DNA of 33,364 nucleotides from an uncultured Prevotellaceae bacterium (GCA_900314985.1 OMXL01000030.1:1-33364); one strand, 5' to 3'; positions 1 to 8,131 are shown, counted from the stretch's first letter. The notes: generated from the sequence alone by a model not told the origin. Program-made: numbers and translations.

Positions 1-842
1 TTCTTCATCAGCGAGCAGATGGTCATAGGACCTACGCCACCAGGAACGGGCGTGATGAACGAGCACTTAGGAGCCACCTCGTCAAACTTCACGTCGCCAT
101 TCAGACGGAAACCGCTTTTCCGCGACGCATCAGGCACACGGGTGGTACCAACGTCGACGATGACGGCACCATCCTTCACCATGTCAGCTGTCACGAAGTC
201 GGGTTGTCCGATGGCAGCAATGATGATGTCTGCTGCACGGCACTCCTCTTTCAGCGTCTTGGAGCGTGAGTGGCAGACGGTAACAGTAGCGTCGCCATAC
301 TGTTTCTGCATCATCAGCTGAGCCATAGGCTTGCCCACGATGTTAGAGCGACCCAGGATGACGCACTTCTTACCGCTGGTCTCGATGCCATAACGCTTCA
401 ACAGGGTGATGATGCCCAACGGAGTAGCAGAGATAAAGCAAGGAAGACCAATGGCCATACGACCAACATTGATGGGATGGAAACCATCGACATCCTTACG
501 ATAGTCGATAGCCTCGATGATTTTCTGCTCGTCGATATGCTTAGGCAAAGGCAGCTGTACGATGAAGCCATCAACATCGTTGTCCTTATTCAGCTTGTCA
601 ACACAGGCGAGGAGCTCCTCCTCTGTGATGTCGTCCTCATAGCGAATGAGCGTGGACTTAAAGCCACAAGCCTCGCAGGCCAGCACCTTGTTCTTCACAT
701 ACGTCTCGGAGCCACCATCGTGACCTACGAGTACGGCTGCCAAGTGGGGCTGTTTGCCACCACGGGCCACAATCTCTTTTACCTCTTCGGCAATCTCAGC
801 CTTGATGGCTGTTGCCGTTGCTTTTCCGTCAATCAGTTGCAT
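1..842 (-). CDS. folD: Bifunctional methylenetetrahydrofolate dehydrogenase/cyclohydrolase FolD (3' end cut off)
   Basis: FolD interconverts 5,10-methylene-, methenyl- and 10-formyl-tetrahydrofolate in the cytoplasm with NADP. The translation starts [10 protein letters not shown]. It contains the substrate-loop lysine in GSETYVKNK, the family signature QLPLPKHID, the motif [13 protein letters not shown], the nucleotide-binding stretch [14 protein letters not shown], and the C-terminal motif [11 protein letters not shown]. About 280 residues are visible and only the last few codons lie beyond base 1. The start at 842 fits the family N-terminus. The gene follows ffh on the same strand and is probably co-transcribed, but a palindromic repeat fills the gap and ends about 8 nt before the ATG, where a ribosome would bind. 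No frameshift was seen. Confidence 0.97.
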   Translation of the reverse strand, partial: MQLIDGKATATAIKAEIAEEVKEIVARGGKQPHLAAVLVGHDGGSETYVKNKVLACEACGFKSTLIRYEDDITEEELLACVDKLNKDNDVDGFIVQLPLPKHIDEQKIIEAIDYRKDVDGFHPINVGRMAIGLPCFISATPLGIITLLKRYGIETSGKKCVILGRSNIVGKPMAQLMMQKQYGDATVTVCHSRSKTLKEECRAADIIIAAIGQPDFVTADMVKDGAVIVDVGTTRVPDASRKSGFRLNGDVKFDEVAPKCSFITPVPGGVGPMTICSLMK

Positions 843-850
843 ACACGAGC

Positions 851-957
851 CCCCTAAGTTAGGGGGTTGGGGGTCTGAACAAGCGAACCAAACCCTATAA
901 TATGTTCTACTTGGAGTCTGCGCTTGTTCAGACCCCTATCGTCCCCTAACTTAGGGG
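851..957. repeat. Palindromic interspersed element, copy 1, between folD and ffh
   Basis: Two inverted arms face each other. The left arm (851-885) begins CCCCTAAGTTAGGGG and ends GGGTCTGAACAAGCG. The right arm (921-957) is its reverse complement apart from a short variable stretch (GTTGG on one side, ACGATA on the other). Each arm also holds its own small palindrome, CCCCTAA-G-TTAGGGG. The spacer of about 35 nt is AT-rich. The right arm runs into ffh and encodes its last residues and stop codon. A shorter copy lies inside the CorC-type gene at 8636-8706. Mode of spread is unknown; no transposase is present. Confidence 0.85.
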
Positions 958-2304
958 ACCAAAGCCCTTACCACGCATCTTCATGGCTGCTGCCATCTGT
1001 GCCATCTTCGACGAGCCTGCACCCGTAATCATGCGCATCACCTTACGCGTCTGGTCAAACTGTTTCAGCAGACGGTTTACCTCCTCAATCTTCGTACCTG
1101 AACCCTTGGCAATGCGCAACTTGCGGCTCTGGTTGATGATGTCAGGATTCTGACGTTCCTTGGGAGTCATGGACTGGATGATAGCCTCAATACCCTTGAA
1201 GGCATTGTCGTCGATATCAACATCCTTCAGCGCCTTACCCACGCCAGGAATCATGCTGGCGAGATCCTTGATGTTACCCATCTTCTTGATCTGCTGAATC
1301 TGACCCATGAAGTCGTCGAAGTCGAACTTATTCTTGCGAATCTTCTTCTCCAAGCGCTTAGCCTCTTCCTCGTCGAACTGCTCCTGAGCGCGCTCAACAA
1401 GTGAGACGATGTCACCCATACCCAAGATGCGGTCGGCCATACGCTCAGGATGGAACACGTCGAGGGCTTCCATCTTCTCGCCAGTACCCACAAACTTGAT
1501 AGGCTTGGTGACAACGGTACGGATAGAAAGGGCAGCACCACCACGAGTGTCACCATCGAGCTTGGTAAGTACCACACCATCGAAGTCCAGACGGTCGTTG
1601 AACTCCTTGGCAGTATTGACAGCGTCCTGACCCGTCATCGAGTCAACGACGAACAGCGTCTCGTCAGGCTGTACGGCCTGCTTCAGGGTAGCTATCTCAT
1701 TCATCATCTCCTCGTCAACGGCCAGACGACCAGCGGTATCGATGATGACAACGTTATAATTCTTCTGCTTAGCTTCGCGGATAGCGTTCTGGGCAATCTC
1801 GACAACGTTTTTGTTGTCTGGCTCAGAATAGACGGGCACGCCAACACTCTCACCCACTACATGCAACTGCTGGATAGCAGCAGGACGATAGACGTCGCAG
1901 GCTACGAGCAGCGGATTCTTGTGCTGCTTGGTTTTCAGCATGTTAGCCAGTTTACCAGAGAACGTGGTCTTACCAGAACCCTGCAAACCAGACATCAGCA
2001 CGATAGAGGGACGACCCTCCAACTTCAACTCTACAGCCTTGCCACCCATCAGCTCTGCCAGCTCATCGTGAACAATCTTCACCATCAGCTGACTGGGTTT
2101 GATAGCGGTGAGCACATTCATGCCCAGCGCCTTCTGCTTGACAGTATCTGTAAACTGCTTGGCAACCTTGTAGTTAACGTCGGCATCCAACAGGGCCTTA
2201 CGAACGTCCTTCAGGGTCTCTGCAACGTTAATCTCGGTGATTTTACCCTCACCTTTCAGTATCTTGAACGAACGTTCAAGTCTCTCACTTAAATTCTCAA
2301 ACAT
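946..2304 (-). CDS. ffh: Signal recognition particle GTPase Ffh (SRP54)
   Basis: Ffh binds the 4.5S RNA and signal peptides of nascent membrane proteins and delivers ribosomes to FtsY at the membrane. Visible features are the N-domain starting MFENLSERLERSFKILKGEG, the P-loop GLQGSGKTT, DTAGRL, TKLDGDTRGG, and a methionine-rich M domain with an MTPKERQNP stretch. Start 2304 was chosen over an in-frame ATG 24 nt upstream because MFENLSERLE is the usual N-terminus and a TAATTTTGC promoter box lies just upstream. The length of 452 residues is normal. Oddity: the last residues (GPLS) and the stop codon are encoded by the palindromic element at 851-957, so the native C-terminus has been replaced or extended. 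The gene probably forms an operon with folD. Confidence 0.97.
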   Translation of the reverse strand: MFENLSERLERSFKILKGEGKITEINVAETLKDVRKALLDADVNYKVAKQFTDTVKQKALGMNVLTAIKPSQLMVKIVHDELAELMGGKAVELKLEGRPSIVLMSGLQGSGKTTFSGKLANMLKTKQHKNPLLVACDVYRPAAIQQLHVVGESVGVPVYSEPDNKNVVEIAQNAIREAKQKNYNVVIIDTAGRLAVDEEMMNEIATLKQAVQPDETLFVVDSMTGQDAVNTAKEFNDRLDFDGVVLTKLDGDTRGGAALSIRTVVTKPIKFVGTGEKMEALDVFHPERMADRILGMGDIVSLVERAQEQFDEEEAKRLEKKIRKNKFDFDDFMGQIQQIKKMGNIKDLASMIPGVGKALKDVDIDDNAFKGIEAIIQSMTPKERQNPDIINQSRKLRIAKGSGTKIEEVNRLLKQFDQTRKVMRMITGAGSSKMAQMAAAMKMRGKGFGPLS

Positions 2305-2324
2305 ATAATTGCAATTATTAGGCC

Positions 2325-2333
2325 GCAAAATTA
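2325..2333 (-). promoter_or_regulatory. ffh promoter (Bacteroidetes -7 box)
   Basis: On the minus strand the bases read TAATTTTGC, a full match to the Bacteroidetes -7 consensus TAnnTTTGC. A TTTG (2354-2357) lies exactly 20 nt upstream as the -33 element. The predicted leader is only about 14 nt. Confidence 0.7.
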
Positions 2334-2335
2334 CT

Positions 2336-2369
2336 AAAAAAAAATGAGACTCACAAATTTATGAGTCTC
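2336..2369 (-). terminator. Intrinsic terminator downstream of the OmpP1-like gene
   Basis: Arms GAGACTCA and TGAGTCTC pair perfectly over 8 bp with an 8-nt loop, followed on the minus strand by nine T. It sits 13 nt after the stop codon of the outer-membrane protein gene. Its loop carries the TTTG that serves as the -33 box of the ffh promoter. Confidence 0.8.
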
Positions 2370-2381
2370 GTTTTTTAATGC

Positions 2382-3974
2382 TTAGAATGTATAGCCTAAC
2401 GTGAGAAGCAACTGATGGCGTTTATTCTCGACTGAAACTTGAGGTGCAACACAGTCATAAGCAGCGTCGTCAGCATCATAGTAGCTCATAAAAGGCGAGA
2501 ACGTTCCCTTGGTAGTACTATACTGATAAGCCAGCGAGGCGTTGAACTTGTCGAACGTATAGCCAAAGCCACAGGTAATGCGATGAGTAGCATTCCAGTT
2601 GGTATAGTCAGTAGCCGAGCTGACATAAGAGCCATCAGAGTTGAGCGTACCATCCTTGAAGCCTTCCTTCTGATAGACAGGGCTGACGTAGTTATAGCCA
2701 ATGCGGAAGGCCATATTGCGATCGGGCTTCAACTCAGCACCCAGTTTAAAGGTATGCACGCCTTTCAAGGTCTTGGCAGTATGGTCATTCATCACACGGT
2801 CACTCTCCGACTTCGTGGTATAGCTGTCTGAGTAGTCATCATAGTATTCGCCTGTGATGTAGCGTGAATCCAAGGTGCCATAGTCAGCATACTCGTAGCT
2901 GGCACCAAGGGCCAACTGCGTACCAATGGTATGCCCCAGGCTGACGCCAAACTTCCAAGGGGTATAGAGGCGGAACTTGTAATTAGTGCGGTCACGAGCA
3001 TCATTGATCTGAGTAGAAGTATAGCGATCATAGCCATCAGAGATAAACGAGTAGTTAGAAGTCTTCAACTCATAGAAGGTAGGGGTAGCGATAGACAGAC
3101 CAATGCGGAATGGAGAATACTCGATAGGACGAAGGATGACACCTGCCTTGACGTCAATACCCTGACCCGTAATTTCGCGACGATCGCCAACCGTACAGGT
3201 AAACAGCGGCATCTGCTCTACATACTCGCTATAGTGCTTGTAGTGGACGTCGTGAACACCAACGGTGAGTCCCAGATAGATGCGGTTCTTGATGTTTCCA
3301 CTAACATTGAAGTCATACTCGCCAATGTAGCCTTCGTGGGCACGGTCGAAGCGGAAACTTTCCGCATTGTCATAGCCCCAGTCTTTGTTTTTATCGTCCC
3401 AGTTTACATAATATCCAAAGAGGTCATCCAACTGATTACAAGAAATATAGGGAGCATTGAAATTGGGCACATTGATGATTGAGCCATCAGGCTGTTTCTC
3501 TTCTTTGGCCTCATAGACATAGCCCAAATTACCTTTGGCCCAGGTCAGCTTGTTAAGCGAAGCATTACCCAACTGATTGGCTGCTGAGAGAATCATGTCG
3601 AAGTTGCGGCTCTTATGATAGTTCAGAGCCACATTGACGTAGGACGTCTTACCACTACGATAGGAATAGACAAAGCCCAGCTGGTCGAACGAAGCATTAG
3701 TCTTCGAACCACCTACAGCATTTTGTGCGCCCTCCTGAGTCACCAAGCCCATAGACAGGCTGACATTAGAGTGACGGAACATGCCGATACCAGCAGGATT
3801 ACTGCTGATGGTCGAGATGTCAGCACCCAATGCCTCCATAGCACCACCCATACCAACGTAGCGTGCTGTACCATTCAGGTCTTCCTGAGCAATCTTGGCA
3901 TTCTCGTATGTTTCCTGTGCTGCTGCGGGCATGGTAGCCACAACAATAGCAGCTATTGCAAATAACTTTTTCAT
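2382..3974 (-). CDS. Outer-membrane beta-barrel protein, OmpP1/FadL/TodX-like
   Basis: A predicted outer-membrane barrel of 530 residues. It has a signal peptide (MKKLFAIAAIVVATMPAAAQ). A mature N-terminal segment, GTARYVGMGGAMEALGADIS followed by TISSNPAGIG, is the hallmark of Bacteroidetes proteins annotated OmpP1/FadL/TodX or hemin receptor. Alternating aromatic strands follow, and the end is LLLTLGYTF with a terminal Phe as expected for BAM recognition. Family members import hydrophobic compounds, but the substrate here cannot be told from sequence and the hemin label should not be trusted. It lies 48 nt downstream of the Trp/Tyr-rich exported protein on the same strand with no promoter box between them, so the two probably form an operon ended by the terminator at 2336-2369. 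Confidence 0.85.
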   Translation of the reverse strand: MKKLFAIAAIVVATMPAAAQETYENAKIAQEDLNGTARYVGMGGAMEALGADISTISSNPAGIGMFRHSNVSLSMGLVTQEGAQNAVGGSKTNASFDQLGFVYSYRSGKTSYVNVALNYHKSRNFDMILSAANQLGNASLNKLTWAKGNLGYVYEAKEEKQPDGSIINVPNFNAPYISCNQLDDLFGYYVNWDDKNKDWGYDNAESFRFDRAHEGYIGEYDFNVSGNIKNRIYLGLTVGVHDVHYKHYSEYVEQMPLFTCTVGDRREITGQGIDVKAGVILRPIEYSPFRIGLSIATPTFYELKTSNYSFISDGYDRYTSTQINDARDRTNYKFRLYTPWKFGVSLGHTIGTQLALGASYEYADYGTLDSRYITGEYYDDYSDSYTTKSESDRVMNDHTAKTLKGVHTFKLGAELKPDRNMAFRIGYNYVSPVYQKEGFKDGTLNSDGSYVSSATDYTNWNATHRITCGFGYTFDKFNASLAYQYSTTKGTFSPFMSYYDADDAAYDCVAPQVSVENKRHQLLLTLGYTF

Positions 3975-4022
3975 AGCTTATACATTATTTATAAAGGGTT
4001 GAGGTTAGGAGTTACAGTTCTC

Positions 4023-4913
4023 TTATCGGCCAAAGCGACCACCACCGCCACCTGAGCGAGAGCCGCCACCGCCACCACCAGAGCGGGAACCACCACCAAA
4101 GGAACCACCACTACTGCTACTGCTTGAGCGAGAGCTGCCAAAGGAGCTGCTATTGCTGCTGGAGCGGTTGCTAGAACCAAAGCCTGTGCTGTTGCGCGAG
4201 GTACCAAAGGTGTTATTCGATGATGAGCGATTATTGTTATTATTGGTACGCGTGCCAAAACCACCTCTGTTGCTGCCACCGCTGGCACGTCCGAAGCCAT
4301 TGCCAAAGGATGACGAGCTCTTCACGTTACGATTGGCATGGAAACGATCGTGAGCTGTGGTGTAATGACCATGGCCTCCTACATGATAAACAGGTGGATA
4401 CCAACCATAATAGCCATAGTAGCCCCATGGACGATAGAGGGAACCATACCAGCCATAGCGCCAAGGCGATGACCAGCCATAGTACCACGGATCATACCAA
4501 GAGTTATACCAGGGATCGTACCATGAAGCATACCAAGGATCATACCAGGTACTATACCAGCCATAACGGCCATAGTACCACGGTGATGCCCAACGACCAT
4601 CGCGATAACCCTCCCAGTAGGCCTGACTGGGTGTATAGTCATCGAAGCGCGACAGCTGTCGAGTATACTGGTAGTCTTCAGTCTCTACCTCATTGCCTAC
4701 CGAATCAATACGCGTAACGCTGGACGACAGACGACCATTATAGTCGTCAACACTACGGTTAGAGCCCGAATAATAGGTATTCTTAGGCATACCATAGCTT
4801 TCAGCCTCCTTGGCTACGTTCTCTTTCGTAGGAACGAAGTACATATCATCGTCCTGTGCCATCATAGAGAGTGGCAAGGCACATACTGCTGCTAAAAGAA
4901 TCCACTTTTTCAT
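4023..4913 (-). CDS. Exported Trp/Tyr-rich repeat protein with a Ser/Gly/Asn/Arg low-complexity tail
   Basis: No recognised family. The start at 4913 gives a clear signal peptide (MKKWILLAAVCALPLSMMAQ, cleavage likely after AQ); an upstream in-frame ATG at 4970 would bury it. Residues 31-100 are polar. Residues 100-178 are packed with Trp, Tyr, Pro and Gly and hold three 8-residue repeats of the form SWYDPWYN. Residues 195-296 are low-complexity, Ser/Asn/Phe-Gly then Gly-rich with Arg, ending GGGGGRFGR. The lack of membrane segments after the signal suggests a periplasmic or surface-exposed protein. Two TAnnTTTGC boxes lie upstream in a region shared with prmA. It is followed by the OmpP1-like barrel gene. 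Confidence 0.8.
   Translation of the reverse strand: MKKWILLAAVCALPLSMMAQDDDMYFVPTKENVAKEAESYGMPKNTYYSGSNRSVDDYNGRLSSSVTRIDSVGNEVETEDYQYTRQLSRFDDYTPSQAYWEGYRDGRWASPWYYGRYGWYSTWYDPWYASWYDPWYNSWYDPWYYGWSSPWRYGWYGSLYRPWGYYGYYGWYPPVYHVGGHGHYTTAHDRFHANRNVKSSSSFGNGFGRASGGSNRGGFGTRTNNNNNRSSSNNTFGTSRNSTGFGSSNRSSSNSSSFGSSRSSSSSSGGSFGGGSRSGGGGGGSRSGGGGGRFGR
4476..4547 (-). repeat. In-frame 24-nt tandem repeat, three copies
   Basis: The DNA encodes three consecutive 8-residue units TWYDPWYA, SWYDPWYN and SWYDPWYY within the Trp/Tyr-rich exported protein. A degenerate fourth unit, GWSSPWRY, follows. The 24-nt period keeps frame, so copy number could change without breaking the gene. Confidence 0.75.
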
Positions 4914-4943
4914 AGCTTTTCGTCTTTTATACTTGTTCACGTT

Positions 4944-4952
4944 GCAAAAATA
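4944..4952 (-). promoter_or_regulatory. Promoter -7 box of the Trp/Tyr-rich exported protein gene
   Basis: The minus strand reads TATTTTTGC, matching TAnnTTTGC, 30 nt upstream of the ATG at 4913. A second full match (TAATTTTGC, 4967-4975) lies 23 nt further upstream and overlaps the left arm of the inverted repeat at 4974-5010, so two start sites are possible. Confidence 0.6.
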
Positions 4953-4973
4953 CAACATATTTTCATGCAAAAT

Positions 4974-5010
4974 TAGGGAAAAACCCTAAGAGAGCGTAGG
5001 TTTTTCCCTA
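4974..5010. promoter_or_regulatory. Perfect 12-bp inverted repeat between divergent promoters
   Basis: Left arm TAGGGAAAAACC (4974-4985) and right arm GGTTTTTCCCTA (4999-5010) are perfect reverse complements separated by 13 nt. It lies between the minus-strand promoter boxes of the exported protein gene and the plus-strand prmA box at 5018. The left arm overlaps one promoter box. The position suggests a dimeric repressor site. A terminator is less likely because neither flanking gene ends here. Confidence 0.55.
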
Positions 5011-5017
5011 TTTTTTG

Positions 5018-5025
5018 TAATTTTG
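5018..5025 (+). promoter_or_regulatory. prmA promoter -7 box
   Basis: TAATTTTG matches TAnnTTTG and lies 20 nt upstream of the prmA ATG, predicting a leader of about 15 nt. No clear -33 TTTG is seen; a T-rich stretch and the right arm of the inverted repeat occupy that position. Confidence 0.5.
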
Positions 5026-5045
5026 TGGGCAAATTTAACATACTT

Positions 5046-5939
5046 ATGAAGTACTACGAGGTTGATTTCATCATGACGCCCTGCACACAGGACGCACAGG
5101 ATATCCTCTCTGCATTAGCTGGAGAGGCTGGTTTTGAAACGTTTGAAGAGACAGCAACAGGCTTGAAGGCCTATGTGCAGCAAGCACTGTTTGATGAGGA
5201 GGCTCTCAAAATGGTTCTCGACAATTTTCCTTTTGAGAACGTCACTATCACCTACTCTATCCAAGAAGCAGAGGACAAAGACTGGAACGAGCAATGGGAA
5301 CAGGAGGGTTTTGAGCCTATCAGCCTCCCCCTACCCCCCTCCAAAGGGAAGGGGAACCTTACCATTCATGACGGACGCCATCTGCCTAATGAGGTTTCTC
5401 AACTCTCCATCGAAATCGATGCCCACTTAGCTTTTGGTACAGGCACCCACGAGACGACGCGCATGATTTGCAGCATGTTGCTGGATATGCCATTAGCAGG
5501 CAAGCGCGTGCTGGACTGTGGCTGTGGTACGGGTATCTTAGGTATCTGTGCCTTGAAATTGGGAGCAGACTCTGTTGTTGGCTATGACATTGATGAATGG
5601 AGTGCAGACAATACGCGTCATAATGCCGTTATCAATCGTGTGGACGACCGCCTGACAGCCCTCTGTGGCGATGCTTCCGTACTCAGCAATTTCACCACTA
5701 CTCCCGACGATTTATCGTCGGGCTTCCACCTCGTCCTCGCCAACATCAACCGCAATATCCTGCTTAACGACATGGAGCGCTTCCGCAGCGTGATGGCCCC
5801 CAAGGCACAGCTCATCCTTAGCGGTTTCTATAAAAATGACTGTGCCCTGCTCGAAAGCAAGGCACAGACATTGGGTTTATCGTTGAAGGCTACCCGCACC
5901 GATGGCGACTGGGCTTGCCTTCTGTTTTCACTTGATTAG
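5046..5939 (+). CDS. prmA: Ribosomal protein L11 methyltransferase PrmA
   Basis: PrmA transfers methyl groups from S-adenosylmethionine to ribosomal protein L11. The start at 5046 gives MKYYEVDF, the usual Bacteroidetes N-terminus; an in-frame ATG 21 nt upstream overlaps the promoter. Family motifs are DWNEQWEQ near residue 79, AFGTGTHETTRM (129-140), the SAM-binding motif VLDCGCGTGILG (155-166) and LANINRNILL. Oddities: residues about 94-104 (LPLPPSKGKGN) and about 218-227 (TTPDDLSSG) are extra segments absent from the usual pattern, encoded by short C/G-rich palindromic sequences. Both fall in loops and the catalytic motifs are intact, so the enzyme is probably active. Its stop overlaps the stop of the convergent ppiD by 4 nt. 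Confidence 0.95.
   Translation: MKYYEVDFIMTPCTQDAQDILSALAGEAGFETFEETATGLKAYVQQALFDEEALKMVLDNFPFENVTITYSIQEAEDKDWNEQWEQEGFEPISLPLPPSKGKGNLTIHDGRHLPNEVSQLSIEIDAHLAFGTGTHETTRMICSMLLDMPLAGKRVLDCGCGTGILGICALKLGADSVVGYDIDEWSADNTRHNAVINRVDDRLTALCGDASVLSNFTTTPDDLSSGFHLVLANINRNILLNDMERFRSVMAPKAQLILSGFYKNDCALLESKAQTLGLSLKATRTDGDWACLLFSLD
5325..5357 (+). repeat. In-frame C/G-rich element inside prmA (first)
   Basis: A pyrimidine-rich half (CTCCCCCTACCCCCCTCC) is followed by a purine-rich half (AAAGGGAAGGGGAA), giving an imperfect hairpin. It encodes PLPPSKGKGN, an 11-residue insertion in the linker between the N-terminal domain and the methyltransferase domain. The style resembles the elements at 8636 and 17880. 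Confidence 0.65.
5703..5722. repeat. Perfect palindrome inside prmA (second insertion)
   Basis: Arms CCCGACGAT and ATCGTCGGG pair perfectly around a 2-nt loop. The surrounding codons encode TPDDLSSG, extra residues just before the conserved LANINRNIL segment. The perfect dyad within a coding region suggests an inserted repeat unit. Confidence 0.6.
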
Positions 5940-8080
5940 AAGAAGAGGTAGCGGTTGTCTACCACATCAGCCTTCAGGTACATCTCGTTCATGAAGCGAC
6001 CAGCAGCCTGCTGAGCCTGCTGCTTCAGCATCTGCATCTGCTGCTTCTCGTCGAGCTTAGCACCCTCACGCTGCTTCTTAGAAAGTACCTGGAAGAGGTA
6101 TGCACCACCATTACCCTTTACAACGGCGGGGCTGAACTGACCCTGCTTGGCAGCAGCTACAGCACCACTCAGAGCGGGTTCGCTGGCACCAGCAGCCTGT
6201 ACGAATACAGGAGCAGAGAAGGTGATCTGGCGAACGCTGTCAACAACAGCACCCTTCTGCTTAGCAGTAGCGATGTCCTTGACACCAGCCAGCTGGGCAG
6301 CAGCCTTCTCAAACTTCTTGTCGCGGATAACCTCCATCTTCAGCTGATCCTTAACGCTCTCCATATCACGGTAACCTACTGAATGGATACCAGTAAGAGC
6401 AATTACCAGCAGGTGGTCGTTGTTACCACACTCATACAGAGGAGAAACCTCACCTTCCTTAGCGTCGAAGATCCACTTCATAGCCTCACGAGTAGAACGC
6501 AGACCAGCTACGTTGTGCTCTGAGCTGTACAGGTCGTTACGCTCCTGAACGCGGAAGCCAAACTTCTGAGCGTTCTTCTCCAGACCTTCCAGCGTCTTGT
6601 TCTCGCTGACATACTGGCTGAAGTTGTTGTATGCGTTAGAATAGGTTGACTTAGAGAAATCGATAGTGTGCTTGATAACAGCTACATCAAACTTGTTGAC
6701 CATAGCCTTACGATTGGTTACCTGCAGCACAATATTAGCCTGAGAGAACTGGAGGTTCTTCAGCTCACCAGCACCGAGGGTGTTCAGCGTCTCAAGATAA
6801 ACCTTGGTATCAGCATCGAGGTTCTGTGCACGCTCATACATTGCAGAGGTCATCCACTGCTTCTCACCAGTCTGACCATATTTCTTAGCCAGCACCTCGA
6901 AGTCAGCACCACCCTTCAGAGCGGTATAGATGCTGTCAGCCAGCTTGCTAGCCTCTTCAGCAGTAGCGCCACCAACCTGAATCTGACGATACTCTACAGA
7001 GTCGGGCAACTGAACCTTATTGATGAGCTTCACCACATTGAGGGTGTTATCATAAGCAGTCTCGAAGGGAGCAGTTACCTGTCCTACCTGCATAGAGTCA
7101 ATCTTTGTTGCAATATCGTTGGGGAATGCCTTGCGAGTAGCAGCAACACCAGTATATGCAATCTGTGACTGAGCCTTGCGAACAACCTCAGCGGGAGCCA
7201 TACCGTTCTCCAACTGCTGCTGAGCATCCTTCATAGTCTTCATCAGGGCATCACGGTCAGCCTTAGAAGCTACTACCTGGAAGTCAACATACTTGATGTC
7301 GCGACTCTCGAAATACTGCTTGAACTGTTCCTTCTTCTCGTTGTACTTAGCCTTCAGGTCAGCATCGCTTACCTCTACATCAGCATCCTTGATAGCGGTG
7401 TAGGGAACGGTAGCCAACAGGATGTCGCTCTCCTCGTTCTGAGCAGCGAAAGCCATCTTTGCAGAGATGGGGTTCGACAGCAGAGACTGAGCGAGCAGGC
7501 TCTGATACTTCTGGGCGAGCAGCTGCTGACGGAGCGTCTTCTCAATGAACTTCCAGTAGTTATAAATGCGAGTGTACTGCTCCATAGCCTGAGCGTTACC
7601 ACCCTGCTCCTGCTGCTTCTTGTAATCTGCGAGGAACTTGGTGAGCTGGCTGACGTCGAAACGACCAGTCTGCTGGTTAACAAACGGGGTCTGCATCAGC
7701 ATACCGTTGGTACCAGCCTTCAGTACATTCTGCAACTCTTCATCAGTAACAGTCAGACCAACCTTCTTGGCTTCAGTCTCCAGGATGGTATTGTTGACAA
7801 ACTGCTGCCAAACCTGATCCTTCACCTGGTTGAGCTCCTCTTCAGAGAGGTTGTCGCGACCCTGAGTCATCTTGAGTACTTCCTGGTACTCATCGACAAG
7901 ACTCTGGAAGTCCTGAACAGAGATTTTCTTACCTAACACTTCGCCGACCTGCTGACGACGCTCGTTGCCAGTAGCCTCGCACGAACGGAACATCTCTTCG
8001 GCAATGAATGCAAAAAGGGCCAGACCAATCACAGTAGCGAGTACTGGTCCCCAGCTTCTAATTTTTCCAATTGCTGCCAT
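5936..8080 (-). CDS. ppiD: PpiD/SurA-like membrane-anchored peptidyl-prolyl isomerase
   Basis: A periplasmic folding factor anchored in the inner membrane. The 714-residue product begins MAAIGKIRSWGPVLATVIGL, with one membrane segment at about residues 12-30. A SurA-type N-terminal region follows (QVWQQFVNNTILETEAKKVGL, then VTDEELQN), with a PpiC/parvulin-like domain around residues 340-460 (EYRQIQVG, GADFEVLAKKYGQ). Coiled, Gln-rich helices and an all-alpha C-terminal region complete it. The length is typical of Bacteroidetes PpiD. It has its own promoter box at 8132-8140 although it follows the CorC-type gene on the same strand. The gene symbol is by family resemblance; isomerase activity is not certain because many PpiD proteins are chaperones only. 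Confidence 0.88.
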   Translation of the reverse strand: MAAIGKIRSWGPVLATVIGLALFAFIAEEMFRSCEATGNERRQQVGEVLGKKISVQDFQSLVDEYQEVLKMTQGRDNLSEEELNQVKDQVWQQFVNNTILETEAKKVGLTVTDEELQNVLKAGTNGMLMQTPFVNQQTGRFDVSQLTKFLADYKKQQEQGGNAQAMEQYTRIYNYWKFIEKTLRQQLLAQKYQSLLAQSLLSNPISAKMAFAAQNEESDILLATVPYTAIKDADVEVSDADLKAKYNEKKEQFKQYFESRDIKYVDFQVVASKADRDALMKTMKDAQQQLENGMAPAEVVRKAQSQIAYTGVAATRKAFPNDIATKIDSMQVGQVTAPFETAYDNTLNVVKLINKVQLPDSVEYRQIQVGGATAEEASKLADSIYTALKGGADFEVLAKKYGQTGEKQWMTSAMYERAQNLDADTKVYLETLNTLGAGELKNLQFSQANIVLQVTNRKAMVNKFDVAVIKHTIDFSKSTYSNAYNNFSQYVSENKTLEGLEKNAQKFGFRVQERNDLYSSEHNVAGLRSTREAMKWIFDAKEGEVSPLYECGNNDHLLVIALTGIHSVGYRDMESVKDQLKMEVIRDKKFEKAAAQLAGVKDIATAKQKGAVVDSVRQITFSAPVFVQAAGASEPALSGAVAAAKQGQFSPAVVKGNGGAYLFQVLSKKQREGAKLDEKQQMQMLKQQAQQAAGRFMNEMYLKADVVDNRYLFF

Positions 8081-8131
8081 TTTTTAAGTTTTATGTTTTT
8101 ATTAATCTTATTTCGTTTTTAGATTCAGCCT

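Noticed and set aside
843-945. The folD-ffh gap considered as a riboswitch or small RNA gene
   Set aside because: The whole gap is explained by the palindromic element, which recurs inside a coding gene.
1450-2292. A 280-codon plus-strand frame across ffh
   Set aside because: It runs opposite the conserved Ffh motifs and has no promoter or family resemblance.
4974-5010. Inverted repeat with following T-run considered as an intrinsic terminator
   Set aside because: No plus-strand gene ends upstream, the stem is AT-rich in its centre, and the prmA promoter box lies in the T-run.
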